DNA of 64,000 bases, taken from Paraburkholderia sp. BL23I1N1 (GTDB taxonomy: Bacteria > Pseudomonadota > Gammaproteobacteria > Burkholderiales > Burkholderiaceae). The notes below the pieces were generated by a model. The model did no database searches. It was given only the letters and a program-made list of their open reading frames with translations, and had not been told where the DNA came from. A program made the position numbers and the translations under genes. Positions within the stretch are counted from its first letter, which is position 1; every line of letters begins with the position of its first letter. Below, piece after piece: positions 26,529 through 35,496 of this stretch. The stretch covers positions 6,758,001-6,822,000 of the forward strand of contig NZ_RAPV01000001.1 of NCBI RefSeq assembly GCF_003610295.1, read 5' to 3'.

Positions 26529-26710
26529 GAATGCCCGAATAAACACCAACCCCGCGCGCGGCTTTTCAGCGTCCGCAGCAGAAAATGCTATGACCACGCA
26601 TCAAAACGCGTCGCGCGCGCTTTTCGGACAATTGTTTAGGTGAGCAGGCGATCGTCGTGGGTCAGTAGTATGGAGCCGTCAACAGCCCTTCCCCGCGACG
26701 AGAAACCATC

Positions 26711-28108
26711 ATGCCGATTCATTCGCTCATTGAAGCCGACCGCAAGCATCTGATTCACCCCGTCATCAATTACCGCGCGCACGAAGCCCGCGGCGTCACC
26801 GTGCTCGAGTCCGCCAGCGGCGCGTTTCTGCGCGACGCGGCCGGCAACGAACTGCTCGACGCCTTCTCTGGCCTGTGGTGCGTCAATGTGGGCTACGGCC
26901 AGCAAAGCATTGTCGACGCCGCCACCGAACAGATGAAGAAACTGCCCTACGCGACCGGCTATTTTCATTTCGGCTCGGCCCCGGCGATCGAATTGGCGCA
27001 AAAGCTGGTGGCGGTGTCGCCCGCTTCGCTGCAACACGTGTATTTCACGCTAGGTGGCTCCGACGCCGTCGATTCGGCCATCCGTTTCATCACACACTAT
27101 TTCAACGCAACCGGCCGGCCGTCGAAGAAGCACATCATCGCGCTGCAACGCGGCTACCACGGCTCGTCGACGGTGGGCGCGGGGCTGACCGCATTGCCCG
27201 CGTTCCACCGCCATTTCGATCTGCCGCTGCCGAACCAGCATCATCTGCCGTCGCCGTACGCGTATCGAAGCGATTTCGCCGACGACGCCGCGTTGATCGC
27301 CGCCTCAGTGGCCGCGCTCGAAGCGAAGGTGGCCGACCTCGGCGCGGACAACGTGGCGGCCTTCTTCTGCGAACCGATTCAGGGCTCGGGTGGTGTGATC
27401 GTGCCGCCGGTCGGCTGGTTGAAAGCGATGCGCGAAAGTTGCCGCAAGCTCGGCATCCTGTTCGTCGCGGATGAAGTCATCACCGGTTTCGGCCGCACGG
27501 GTCCGTTATTCGCCTGCCAGGGTGAAAACGTCGAACCGGATCTGATGACGGTGGCGAAGGGTTTGACCGCGGGCTATGCGCCGATGGGCGCCGTGCTGAT
27601 GTCTGACGAAATCTATCAAGGCATTGCCGATGGCGACGCCGAAGCGATCGTCGGCCACGGCCATACCTATTCGGCCCATCCGGTCAGCGCGGCGATCGGT
27701 CTCGAAGTGCTGCGCCTGTATCAGGAAGGCGGCCTGCTCGCGAACGGCGTGGCGCGTGGCCCGCGGCTCGCCCGCGGCCTCGACGCGCTGCTCGCGCATC
27801 CGCTGGTAGGCGACTCGCGCCATCGCGGCCTGCTCGGCGCACTCGAACTGGTATCGGACAAAGACAGCAAGGCCGGTTTCGATCCCGCGCTGAAACTGTC
27901 CGAACGGATCGCCGCCGCCGCGTATGAGAATCGCCTGATTTTCCGGGCGTTCGGCGACAATATTCTCGGCTTTGCGCCGGCGCTCTCGTACACGGAAGGC
28001 GAGTTCGATCTGATGTTCGAGCGCCTCGAAAAAACCCTCGACGACGTTCTCGGGCAAGCCGATGTCCGGGCCGCGCTGAAGGTCAAAATTCATGCCACTG
28101 CGTGCTAG
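26711..28108 (+). CDS. Class III aminotransferase (polyamine/omega-amino acid:pyruvate type)
   Basis: This 465-residue PLP enzyme of fold type I has Asp254 in LFVADEVITGFGRTG and the PLP-binding Lys283 in MTVAKGLTAGYAP. It also has GYHGSSTVGAG. It resembles putrescine:pyruvate and beta-alanine:pyruvate aminotransferases, which act on terminal amino groups. Position next to an Lrp/AsnC regulator (54 bp downstream) and near aldehyde dehydrogenase and PuuB-like genes supports a role in amine or amino-acid catabolism. Substrate choice within this family cannot be predicted reliably from sequence alone. Confidence 0.88.
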   Translation: MPIHSLIEADRKHLIHPVINYRAHEARGVTVLESASGAFLRDAAGNELLDAFSGLWCVNVGYGQQSIVDAATEQMKKLPYATGYFHFGSAPAIELAQKLVAVSPASLQHVYFTLGGSDAVDSAIRFITHYFNATGRPSKKHIIALQRGYHGSSTVGAGLTALPAFHRHFDLPLPNQHHLPSPYAYRSDFADDAALIAASVAALEAKVADLGADNVAAFFCEPIQGSGGVIVPPVGWLKAMRESCRKLGILFVADEVITGFGRTGPLFACQGENVEPDLMTVAKGLTAGYAPMGAVLMSDEIYQGIADGDAEAIVGHGHTYSAHPVSAAIGLEVLRLYQEGGLLANGVARGPRLARGLDALLAHPLVGDSRHRGLLGALELVSDKDSKAGFDPALKLSERIAAAAYENRLIFRAFGDNILGFAPALSYTEGEFDLMFERLEKTLDDVLGQADVRAALKVKIHATAC

Positions 28109-28161
28109 AGTAGAGGGCCCTTCGAGACCCTTTCACCCATCGCCGGAGCGATAACGTTACG

Positions 28162-28659
28162 ATGAGCAGCGACAGCAAGCTGGACCGGATTGATCTGCGC
28201 ATACTTTCCCAGTTGCAGAAGAAAGGCCGCATAACCAACGTCGAGCTTGCCGACGCGGTCGGCCTTTCGCCCAGTCCTTGCCTGATCCGGGTCAAACGGT
28301 TGGAAAAGGCCGGCTACATCATCGGCTACGGTGCGCAGATCCAGCTCGAAAAGCTCGGCGACGTGCAGATCGTGTTCACGGAAGTCACGCTCGCCGATCA
28401 TCGGCGGGAAGACTTCATCAAGTTCGTGAACGCGATCAAAGACGTCGACGAGATCGTCGAGTGCCATCTGGCGAGCGGCGGCTACGACTATTTGCTGAAG
28501 TTCGTCACGCGCAGCGTGAGTCACTATCAGAGCATTGTCGAGGGCCTGCTCGAGCGCGATATCGGTATCGAGAAATACTTCAGCTACGTGATCATCAAGT
28601 CGCCGTTCGTGAAGAGTCACTACCCGCTCGAAACACTGTTCTCGCAGAACCACAACTAG
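28162..28659 (+). CDS. Lrp/AsnC-family transcriptional regulator
   Basis: This 165-residue regulator has an N-terminal helix-turn-helix (RITNVELADAVGLSPSPCLI) and a C-terminal RAM/AsnC_trans_reg domain (VECHLASGGYDYLLKFVTRS) that binds amino acids and forms octamers. It is encoded just after the aminotransferase in the same direction and probably controls it in response to an amino acid. It ends 14 bp before the convergent lptD-like gene, with no visible terminator between them. Confidence 0.9.
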   Translation: MSSDSKLDRIDLRILSQLQKKGRITNVELADAVGLSPSPCLIRVKRLEKAGYIIGYGAQIQLEKLGDVQIVFTEVTLADHRREDFIKFVNAIKDVDEIVECHLASGGYDYLLKFVTRSVSHYQSIVEGLLERDIGIEKYFSYVIIKSPFVKSHYPLETLFSQNHN

Positions 28660-28673
28660 TACAACAGCCCCTT

Positions 28674-31010
28674 TTACGGATAGTCGCTAAACCGGGATGT
28701 CGGTTCAGTTTCCGTGGTCGCCGGCGTATAACCCGGCACGTTCGCGCGAAACTGATTGAGCAAACCGTTATCCACCTGCGAAAAGCCTTTGAGCTGAAGC
28801 TGCATCAACACCCGCGTGCCAGTGCTGGGCGACGTGGTCGAGGTGGCATTGGTGTATTTCTCGAACGCGACGCCGAGCGACCAGCAATCCGCATCGTATT
28901 GAAGGCCCAGCAAGCCTGCGATCAGCCGGTGGGTACTCATGTCGTAATTGACCCTCGCGACACTGACAACGTTGTGCAATAGCGGCCATTGCTCGGAAAC
29001 GATGAACTGATTGACCGGTTGATAGTCGAGCGTGCTGTTCGCCCGCGTGTAGCGATACGCGACATTCAACACCTGTCGTGAAGCGGGCGACCAACCGAAA
29101 CCGGCTTCCGCATTCGTGAGGTAGCCATTGGCCTGGCTGTACTCCACGGCCTGTTCCGCTGAAAATCCTGCACCCAGCTTGTACGACGCGCCGCCAATCA
29201 CACTCGTGCGCGCAACGGTGCTAATAGCATCGTCTGTGTTGAGGGTCACGCGTGGCGTGCGAAAGTCGTACTGCTCCGCAAGGACGAAGCGAGACCGTTC
29301 GTCGCCGCTCGCGGGATCGATGAAACGGGTCGTGAGAGCCGCCGTGAGGCGGTTGGCATCGGAGACCCGGTCATTGCCGACAAAGCTGTTGGGCATGAAC
29401 AGTTCCGCCAATCCGAAATCGGCCGTCGCCGTATCGAACAACGGCGCGAACGACTGATTCCGGTAAGGCGTATACACATAGAACAGCCGCGGTTCGAGCG
29501 TCTGGATATACGATTGCCCGAAGAACCGCACGTTTCGTTCGAAGCGCATGCCCGAATCGAGGCTGAAGGTCGGCACATTGATGTCGAACGTCTTCGGCTG
29601 CCCGGCAGGCGCGCTCGATCCGATCGACGTCAGGTCATACGCGGCGAAATGCCATGCGAGCTTCGGCGTGATGAACCAGCCGGGGCGCTCGATCGGATAG
29701 CTGATGTAAGGGTTGAAAACGAAGCGGCTGCCTTGCGTCGCATCCGCAGAGGAGATCGTGAAGCGCGTCGCATCCGCTTCCGCGCCAAAGTCGAAGCCGC
29801 CCACGTTATAGCGCGCGTAATGGACATTGACCTGCGGTTCGCGGTTATAGGTCGAGTCGCTTGTAAAAGCCTGCCAACGCTGTTCGCGCGCCAGCACACT
29901 CCACGGTCCGTATGTGTAAGTCAGACCCGCTTCCTGCTGATATAGCGTGGTGGAACCGGTCGGAAACGCGACACCCGACGCGAGGTCGGTCACCACCGTC
30001 GAATCCGACACCCGGTTGTAATTGATGTAGGCGCCAAAGCCCGAGCCGAGATTCCAGTTCTGGTTCAGCGCAATCGAGTAACGGTCGGTTTTGGTAATTG
30101 CATCGTGCGGTAGCCACGCAACCGAGATCGACCCCGAAGCATTCGGCTGGAGATAGCGGTAATCCGCCGTCAACATCTCGCCTCGTTTCGACATGATGCG
30201 AGGCGTCAGCGTGAGATCGTAGTTCGGTGCGAGGTTGAAGTAGTACGGCAACGAGACGTCGATGCCGTTGGTCGAACTGATCGAGAACGTGGGTGGCAAC
30301 AAACCACTGCGCCGCGCGCCGGACAAAGGAAACGATAGCCACGGACTCGCCAGCAGCGGCACGCCCTGGAAGAACAGCACGCCGTTGTGCGCGATCCCTT
30401 CGTCGTTGCCGCTATCCATGTCGAATTCGGAGGCCTTCAGGTACCACGCAGGGTCCGACTCGCATTGGCAGGTGCTATACGTCCCGTGATGAACAATGGT
30501 GCGCTCGTTATCGATCAGATCCGCGCGTTGAGCGCTACCCCACCCGCCCGTCAGGTGAAAGCGATACTTGGGCACACTGATAGTGCCCTCGTTCGCGTCG
30601 ACGTAGAAATGCGCGTCCGGACCGTCGAACACATTGCCATCGTTTACAAGTCGCACCTGCCCGTAAGCGTCGGCCTTGTCGGTATCGATATCGTAGTGCA
30701 GCGCATCGCCCTTGACGATCGACGCATCGCGCCGCAGTTGCGCGTGCCCCTTCAGCGAAATGTCAGTGCCGGTCGTTGCGGTTATCGAATCGGCAATAGC
30801 CGACGTAGTGGGCTTGTCGCCCGGCCGCAAAGGTTGCTCGGTCAGTTGCGGATCCAGCCGCAAGCTCCAGACACCGTCGAGCGGTTCCGGCACCGCAGAC
30901 GCGCCGACTAATTGCGCATATCCGGCCAATGGCACGCATCCGGCCGTACCCAGCATGAAAGAAACGAGAGGCCTTAAGCGTAGGCGTCGAAATACACCGC
31001 GTAGTATCAA
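28674..31010 (-). CDS. lptD: LPS-assembly outer membrane protein LptD (probable second copy)
   Basis: This 778-residue protein has the two LptD parts. An N-terminal OstA/LptA-like beta-taco (LRRDASIVKGDALHYDIDTD, about 85-200) comes first. A long C-terminal barrel (about 205-740) carries the LptD_C hallmarks WLSFPLSGARRSGLLPP and ALTTRFIDPASGDERSR. LptD with LptE inserts lipopolysaccharide into the outer leaflet. Cysteines occur at TCQCES and DADCWS. The N-terminus looks like a signal peptide, but the only start giving all of it is TTG at 31010 without a ribosome site; ATG at 30956 is the alternative. The housekeeping lptD normally sits beside surA and pdxA, which are absent, so this is probably a paralogue. 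Confidence 0.85.
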   Translation of the reverse strand: MILRGVFRRLRLRPLVSFMLGTAGCVPLAGYAQLVGASAVPEPLDGVWSLRLDPQLTEQPLRPGDKPTTSAIADSITATTGTDISLKGHAQLRRDASIVKGDALHYDIDTDKADAYGQVRLVNDGNVFDGPDAHFYVDANEGTISVPKYRFHLTGGWGSAQRADLIDNERTIVHHGTYSTCQCESDPAWYLKASEFDMDSGNDEGIAHNGVLFFQGVPLLASPWLSFPLSGARRSGLLPPTFSISSTNGIDVSLPYYFNLAPNYDLTLTPRIMSKRGEMLTADYRYLQPNASGSISVAWLPHDAITKTDRYSIALNQNWNLGSGFGAYINYNRVSDSTVVTDLASGVAFPTGSTTLYQQEAGLTYTYGPWSVLAREQRWQAFTSDSTYNREPQVNVHYARYNVGGFDFGAEADATRFTISSADATQGSRFVFNPYISYPIERPGWFITPKLAWHFAAYDLTSIGSSAPAGQPKTFDINVPTFSLDSGMRFERNVRFFGQSYIQTLEPRLFYVYTPYRNQSFAPLFDTATADFGLAELFMPNSFVGNDRVSDANRLTAALTTRFIDPASGDERSRFVLAEQYDFRTPRVTLNTDDAISTVARTSVIGGASYKLGAGFSAEQAVEYSQANGYLTNAEAGFGWSPASRQVLNVAYRYTRANSTLDYQPVNQFIVSEQWPLLHNVVSVARVNYDMSTHRLIAGLLGLQYDADCWSLGVAFEKYTNATSTTSPSTGTRVLMQLQLKGFSQVDNGLLNQFRANVPGYTPATTETEPTSRFSDYP

Positions 31011-31102
31011 AACAGATAAGGATCGGAAAGGAAGACAGACGCATCGAGGCGAACAGAAGCCCTGACCTGCGTCAGGATGAACTGAGGCGAGTGCGCGCGA
31101 TG

Positions 31103-31501
31103 CTATTGGAGCGTGACGTCGTTAGAACGTGGATTCGGCGCGTCAGCGGTGCTCACTGCGCCACCGAGCGCCTGCAGCAGATACGGGATTTGCTCCGCGG
31201 GCAAAGAGAACGAAAACCCCGCGCTGCCGGACAAACGGAAGCGGATCACCACCATTTCCATGCCGTTCAGCCTGCCGACCTCCCAGCCCTGGCAGTGCAG
31301 CGCGAATCCCATCTCCTGATTGTTGTGAATCACACGGTCGGCGTGCTCGATTGCGTTCGGAAGCGCCACCAGCAGGTCATTGAGCACCGAGCGGTGGAGC
31401 GCCGCCGTGGGTTGATTGCCGTGTATCAGCAGATACTGACCATCCGCCGTCAACTGCATATCGGTGATCGAATTCAACATGAAGGTCGACGGATCAGACA
31501 C
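31103..31501 (-). CDS. Hypothetical protein, 132 aa, upstream of lptD
   Basis: I do not recognise the family. The protein is soluble-looking, with no signal peptide, and has a patterned beta-type sequence (DMQLTADGQYLLIHGNQPTA; GMEMVVIRFRLSGSAGFSF; LPAEQIPYLLQALGGAV). GTG at 31501 was chosen because GGGAGGG lies about ten bases upstream and because it overlaps the stop of the preceding small gene by eight bases (GTGTCTGA). A longer frame from 31558 has no such site. The two genes form a unit that could continue into lptD, 93 bp downstream, suggesting an envelope-linked role. That is inference. Confidence 0.65.
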   Translation of the reverse strand: MSDPSTFMLNSITDMQLTADGQYLLIHGNQPTAALHRSVLNDLLVALPNAIEHADRVIHNNQEMGFALHCQGWEVGRLNGMEMVVIRFRLSGSAGFSFSLPAEQIPYLLQALGGAVSTADAPNPRSNDVTLQ

Positions 31502-31685
31502 GGCGCGCGCCCTCCCGCGTGCCTGCGGCATGATCCACGGCCCTGCCCTGCGCCGCACTCACCGTGCTGCCGGACACGTCGCGCAGCGTTCGCTTCGACG
31601 CCTTTGCCAGACATGCCGAAAAGATCGGCGATGAACTGACGCGTAAGACAGCCGCAAGAATCGCCGGTGAAAGAAATTCGATCAT
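31494..31685 (-). CDS. Small hypothetical protein, 63 aa
   Basis: ATG at 31685 has GGAGA eight bases upstream. The product starts with a short hydrophobic stretch (MIEFLSPAILAAVLRVS) that may be an anchor or amphipathic helix, followed by a polar, basic tail. No family is recognised. The stop codon overlaps the GTG start of the next gene by eight bases, which supports both as real and translationally coupled. It is transcribed away from bamA. Confidence 0.5.
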   Translation of the reverse strand: MIEFLSPAILAAVLRVSSSPIFSACLAKASKRTLRDVSGSTVSAAQGRAVDHAAGTREGARRV

Positions 31686-32022
31686 GATCAATTCTCCAAA
31701 TGGTGCTACCCAGGTAGCGAAAGCCGACCATTTGACGATACCAGCGCAATTACGGCTTCAGGTTACGCGCGCCCTACGCTTCCTTCGGATCTGTAACGCA
31801 TTATTTCCACTCCCACGCCGCAATCCGCACCCGCCTGAGCAACCGGCGCGATGCACCCATTAGCAACCCTAATGGGAGGAACGTTTTCGGTAACAGATAG
31901 CGGGGAAACACGATCCTATACTTCGCGCTTTCCAGAGCCATGGAACGTCGTTTCGAATGCATCGCTCGCTGTCGAGCGTTCTTGTTTGCGCTTCGCGCGC
32001 TGCATCAGGACAGAACCCCAAG
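31686..32022. other. Divergent promoter region between the small-gene/lptD unit and bamA
   Basis: This 337-bp region should hold promoters for both directions. TATACT at 31917-31922 could be a -10 box for bamA, but no convincing -35 box lies at the right distance. A GGAACG near 31879 recalls a sigma-E -35 element, but no matching -10 box was found. Confidence 0.35.
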
Positions 32023-34332
32023 ATGAATCTTCAAGCTTTAACGAGCCGTATTGCGGGCGCGCTCTCGCTCGCCGGCATCACGCTGACAACCGGCTCGGCT
32101 CAAGCGGCACAGCCGTTCGTCGTGCAAGACGTCCGGATCGAGGGATTCAGTCGCATCGAACCCGGTACCCTCTTCGCTTATCTGCCTATCAAGCAAGGCG
32201 GCATGTTTAGCGACGATAAGGCTTCGGAAGCCATTCGCGCGCTGTACGCCACAGGATTTTTCAATGACGTCAAGATCTCGACTGAAGGCAATGTCGTTAT
32301 CGTTCACGTTCAGGAACGCCCGGCGGTGGGCACGATCGACTTCGCCGGCATTCATGAGTTCGACAAGGAAAATCTGACCAAGGCACTCAGTTCGGTCGGG
32401 CTGTCGCAAGGGCGCTACTACGACAAGGCACTCGTCGTCAAAGCCCAGCAGGAATTGAAGCGCCAGTACCCGACGCGCGGATATTACGCGGCCGAAGTCA
32501 CCACCACGATCACGCCGATCGACCGCAACCGGGTAGCGGTGTTGTTCTCGGTCGCGGAAGGTCCGAGCGCGAAGATCCGGCAGATCAACTTTATCGGCAA
32601 CACGGTATTCAGCACGGACACGCTGCGCGACGAAATGCAGATGTCCACACCGAACTGGTTCTCGTGGTACACGAAGAACGACCTGTACGCGAAAGACAAG
32701 CTGACCGGCGACCTGGAGCACATTCGTTCGTACTACCTGAATCGCAGCTATCTGGAGTTCAGCTTCGAGTCGACCCAGGTATCGCTTACGCCGGACAAGA
32801 AGGAGATGTACCTGACGGTCACGCTGCATGAGGGCGAACCGTACACGATTTCGTCGATCAAGCTGGCGGGCAACCTGCTCGATCGCGACGCGGAGCTGAC
32901 CAGGCTCATCGCGATCAAACCGGGCGAGCGCTTCTCGGCTGAAAAGCTGCAGGCCACCACCAAGACGATCGTCGACAAACTCGGCGAATACGGCTATGCG
33001 TTCGCCACCGTCAACGCGCAACCGCAGATCGATCAGGAACACCACAAGGTCGACATCACGCTGCAAGTGGACCCGAGCCGCCGTGTGTACGTGCGTCATA
33101 TCAACGTAGTCGGCAACACACGCACACGCGATGAAGTGGTGCGCCGCGAAATGCGCCAGCTCGAAAGCTCGTGGTTCGATTCGAACCATCTCGCGCTGTC
33201 GAAAGACCGCGTCAACCGTCTCGGCTACTTTACCGATGTCGACGTAACCACCGTGCCGGTAGAAGGTTCGACCGATCAGGTCGACGTGGACGTGAAGGTG
33301 AGCGAAAAGCCGACCGGCGCGATTACGCTGGGCGCGGGCTATTCGTCGACGGACAAGGTGGTATTGTCAGCCGGTGTGTCGCAGGACAACGTGTTCGGCT
33401 CAGGCACCAGCCTCGCTTTGAACATGAACACCGCGAAGACCTACCGCACGCTGACGGTGACGCAAACCGATCCGTATTTCACGGTGGACGGCATCAAGCG
33501 GATCATCGACGTCTACTATCGCACCACCTATCCCCTTTACAACTACACCGACACGAGTTTCCGGATCATCACGGTCGGCGCGGACCTGAAATTCGGTATT
33601 CCGTTCTCCGAAGCCGACACCGCTTACTTCGGCGTCGGGCTCGAACAGAACCGGCTGACTATCGATTCGTCGACGCCTCAAAGTTACAAGGACTACGTAG
33701 CTGAATTCGGCGACGTCGTGAACAACGTACCGGTCACGGTAGGCTGGGCCCGGGACGATCGTGACAGCGCACTAATCCCGAGCCGCGGTTATTTCCTGCA
33801 AGGCAATGGAGAAGTAGGCACACCGGCTGGTGGCACCGAGTACTACAAGGCGGACGTTCAAGCGCAGTATTACTATTCATTCGCGCGCGGCTATATTCTC
33901 GGCCTGAATCTTCAAGGCGGCTACGGCAACGGTTTTGCCGGAAAGGCGTATCCCATCTTCAAGAACTACTACGCGGGCGGCATCGGCTCCGTACGCGGCT
34001 ACGAGGCGGGTTCGCTCGGCCCGACCGACAAGACGACGGGCGACCCGATCGGCGGTTCGCGCATGGTCGTGGCCAATGTCGAAATGACGTTCCCGCTGCC
34101 GGGCACCGGCTGGGACCGGACGCTGCGCGTCTTCACCTTTGTGGACGCGGGCAACGTCTGGGGCGACGAAGGTAACAGCACGGGTGCCAACGGATTGCGG
34201 TACAGCTACGGCGCGGGTCTTGAATGGATTTCGCCGATCGGCCCGCTCAAGCTGTCTGTTGGCTTCCCCCTGGTCAGACACTCCACCGACAAGTACCAGG
34301 TGTTCCAGTTTCAGATCGGCACATCGTTCTGA
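32023..34332 (+). CDS. bamA: Outer membrane assembly factor BamA (probable second copy)
   Basis: This 769-residue Omp85 protein has a signal peptide (IAGALSLAGITLTTGSAQA). Five POTRA domains follow (about 30-430; first FVVQDVRIEGFSRIEPGTLF, last RRVYVRHINVVGNTRTRDEV), then the surface-antigen barrel with the conserved lid-loop motif VRGY at 657-660. It ends in Phe, as Omp85 barrels do. BamA folds and inserts outer membrane proteins. The ATG at 32023 fits the signal peptide; an earlier in-frame start adds 22 unlikely residues. The housekeeping bamA lies next to rseP, ompH/skp and lpxD, none of which is here. Hence a paralogue is likely, placed divergently from an lptD homologue. Confidence 0.88.
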   Translation: MNLQALTSRIAGALSLAGITLTTGSAQAAQPFVVQDVRIEGFSRIEPGTLFAYLPIKQGGMFSDDKASEAIRALYATGFFNDVKISTEGNVVIVHVQERPAVGTIDFAGIHEFDKENLTKALSSVGLSQGRYYDKALVVKAQQELKRQYPTRGYYAAEVTTTITPIDRNRVAVLFSVAEGPSAKIRQINFIGNTVFSTDTLRDEMQMSTPNWFSWYTKNDLYAKDKLTGDLEHIRSYYLNRSYLEFSFESTQVSLTPDKKEMYLTVTLHEGEPYTISSIKLAGNLLDRDAELTRLIAIKPGERFSAEKLQATTKTIVDKLGEYGYAFATVNAQPQIDQEHHKVDITLQVDPSRRVYVRHINVVGNTRTRDEVVRREMRQLESSWFDSNHLALSKDRVNRLGYFTDVDVTTVPVEGSTDQVDVDVKVSEKPTGAITLGAGYSSTDKVVLSAGVSQDNVFGSGTSLALNMNTAKTYRTLTVTQTDPYFTVDGIKRIIDVYYRTTYPLYNYTDTSFRIITVGADLKFGIPFSEADTAYFGVGLEQNRLTIDSSTPQSYKDYVAEFGDVVNNVPVTVGWARDDRDSALIPSRGYFLQGNGEVGTPAGGTEYYKADVQAQYYYSFARGYILGLNLQGGYGNGFAGKAYPIFKNYYAGGIGSVRGYEAGSLGPTDKTTGDPIGGSRMVVANVEMTFPLPGTGWDRTLRVFTFVDAGNVWGDEGNSTGANGLRYSYGAGLEWISPIGPLKLSVGFPLVRHSTDKYQVFQFQIGTSF

Positions 34333-34346
34333 CCGGGAATACCGCT

Positions 34347-34370
34347 CGCGGTCTTTGCATAAGGACCGCG
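34347..34370 (+). terminator. Possible hairpin terminator after bamA
   Basis: CGCGGTC, a 10-nt loop and GACCGCG form a 7-bp stem 15 bp past the bamA stop. No T run follows, so efficiency is doubtful. The remainder of the 352-bp gap to 34684 shows no other feature I can support. Confidence 0.4.
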
Positions 34371-34684
34371 GGCATTACACGCATCATTCAGCCGCGTTTT
34401 CAACTCCTCCTGACGTCTTACCCCGCCTGAACCGGCTCCCGGTCCGTTCACAGCGCCGCGCATTCTCCCTCCTGCTCCGACTTCACAAAGTCTCCTCAAT
34501 TTCGCCATAGTTGCTCCGACATTGGTCTCTATCATTCGCTCATCATCAGTGCGACCGCGTACGCTCTGCTTTCGGAGCCCGCTTTCTTAGCCCGCTATGT
34601 TGCTCCAAAAAAATAGCGAATTGCTGAACGTGAACATCGCACAGACGGCAATCTTCGATTCCGGTTGGGAGGTAACGCAGATTT

Positions 34685-35431
34685 ATGACTATCAGCCTGC
34701 TTGTAGTCGAACCGGATCAATCAGTCCGGGATCAGTTGCGCTCTCACTGTCAAAAGAACCAGATCGCGCTCTCGGTACTGTATAGCGCGGTTCAGCTTGC
34801 CAGCCGGGCGGAACTGGAGTGTCCGTCAGCGATTCTCTTGCGCGCCGAGTCGCCGATGATCGAAGCGCGAGAGGCGCTGCGGCAACTTCGGTTAGCGGGC
34901 TACGACATGCCCATCTTCGTACAGAGCACCTCCGATGAGATCGTCGACAAAATCGTCGCTTTCGAATTGGGCGCGGACGACTATATCGTCGACCCGGTCG
35001 ATCCGCACGAATTGACCGCCAGGATCAAGCGCGCCGTGCAACGCTGCAACCGCTCGCTTTGCGACGCGCCGGAAATTCGCGAGAAGGTTTCGTTCGGCAG
35101 TTACCAGATAGACTTCGCGACGCGACGCCTGGTGAAAGACGGTTGTGAAATCCCGCTGCGATCCGGCGAGTTTGCCTTACTCAAGCTATTCGCCAGCAAC
35201 CCGATGCGAATCCTGACGCGCGCGATGGTCAACAGCCAGCTAGGCAGAGCGGAGAGCCAGAAGGCCAGTCTGGATGTTGCGGTCTGCCGCTTGCGCGGCG
35301 TGATAGAAGCCGATCCATCCGCCCCCAGGTTCATTCAAACCTTGCGCGGACGAGGCTATATGTTCGTACCATCGCCAGAGTCGTCACCCTCGCATGAAGC
35401 GCGCGAAAGTGCGCTGACGTTGCACGATTGA
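34685..35431 (+). CDS. OmpR-type regulator with degenerate (phosphorylation-deficient) receiver
   Basis: This 248-residue protein has an N-terminal receiver-like domain (1-120) and an intact OmpR winged helix (about 130-230; DVAVCRLRGVIE and LRGRGYMFV). The receiver has lost key residues. The phospho-acceptor Asp is replaced by Arg53 (AILLRAESP), the second residue of the acidic pair is Pro10 (VVEPDQ), and the switch Lys is Asp (DYIVDPVDP where DYxxKPF is usual). It should therefore act without phosphorylation. No histidine kinase is adjacent in its operon. It follows bamA after 352 bp in the same direction and may control the envelope genes around it. That target is inference. Confidence 0.85.
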   Translation: MTISLLVVEPDQSVRDQLRSHCQKNQIALSVLYSAVQLASRAELECPSAILLRAESPMIEAREALRQLRLAGYDMPIFVQSTSDEIVDKIVAFELGADDYIVDPVDPHELTARIKRAVQRCNRSLCDAPEIREKVSFGSYQIDFATRRLVKDGCEIPLRSGEFALLKLFASNPMRILTRAMVNSQLGRAESQKASLDVAVCRLRGVIEADPSAPRFIQTLRGRGYMFVPSPESSPSHEARESALTLHD

Positions 35432-35496
35432 GGGGACTGAGAGAATTCCGCGAGCGGGATCGTAAAGCGGCTTACGTGCATGCAGGAGCGCATGCG

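Noticed and set aside
31870..31925. Possible sigma-E promoter before bamA (GGAACG)
   Set aside because: The -35-like element lacks a matching TCTGA-type -10 box at the right distance.
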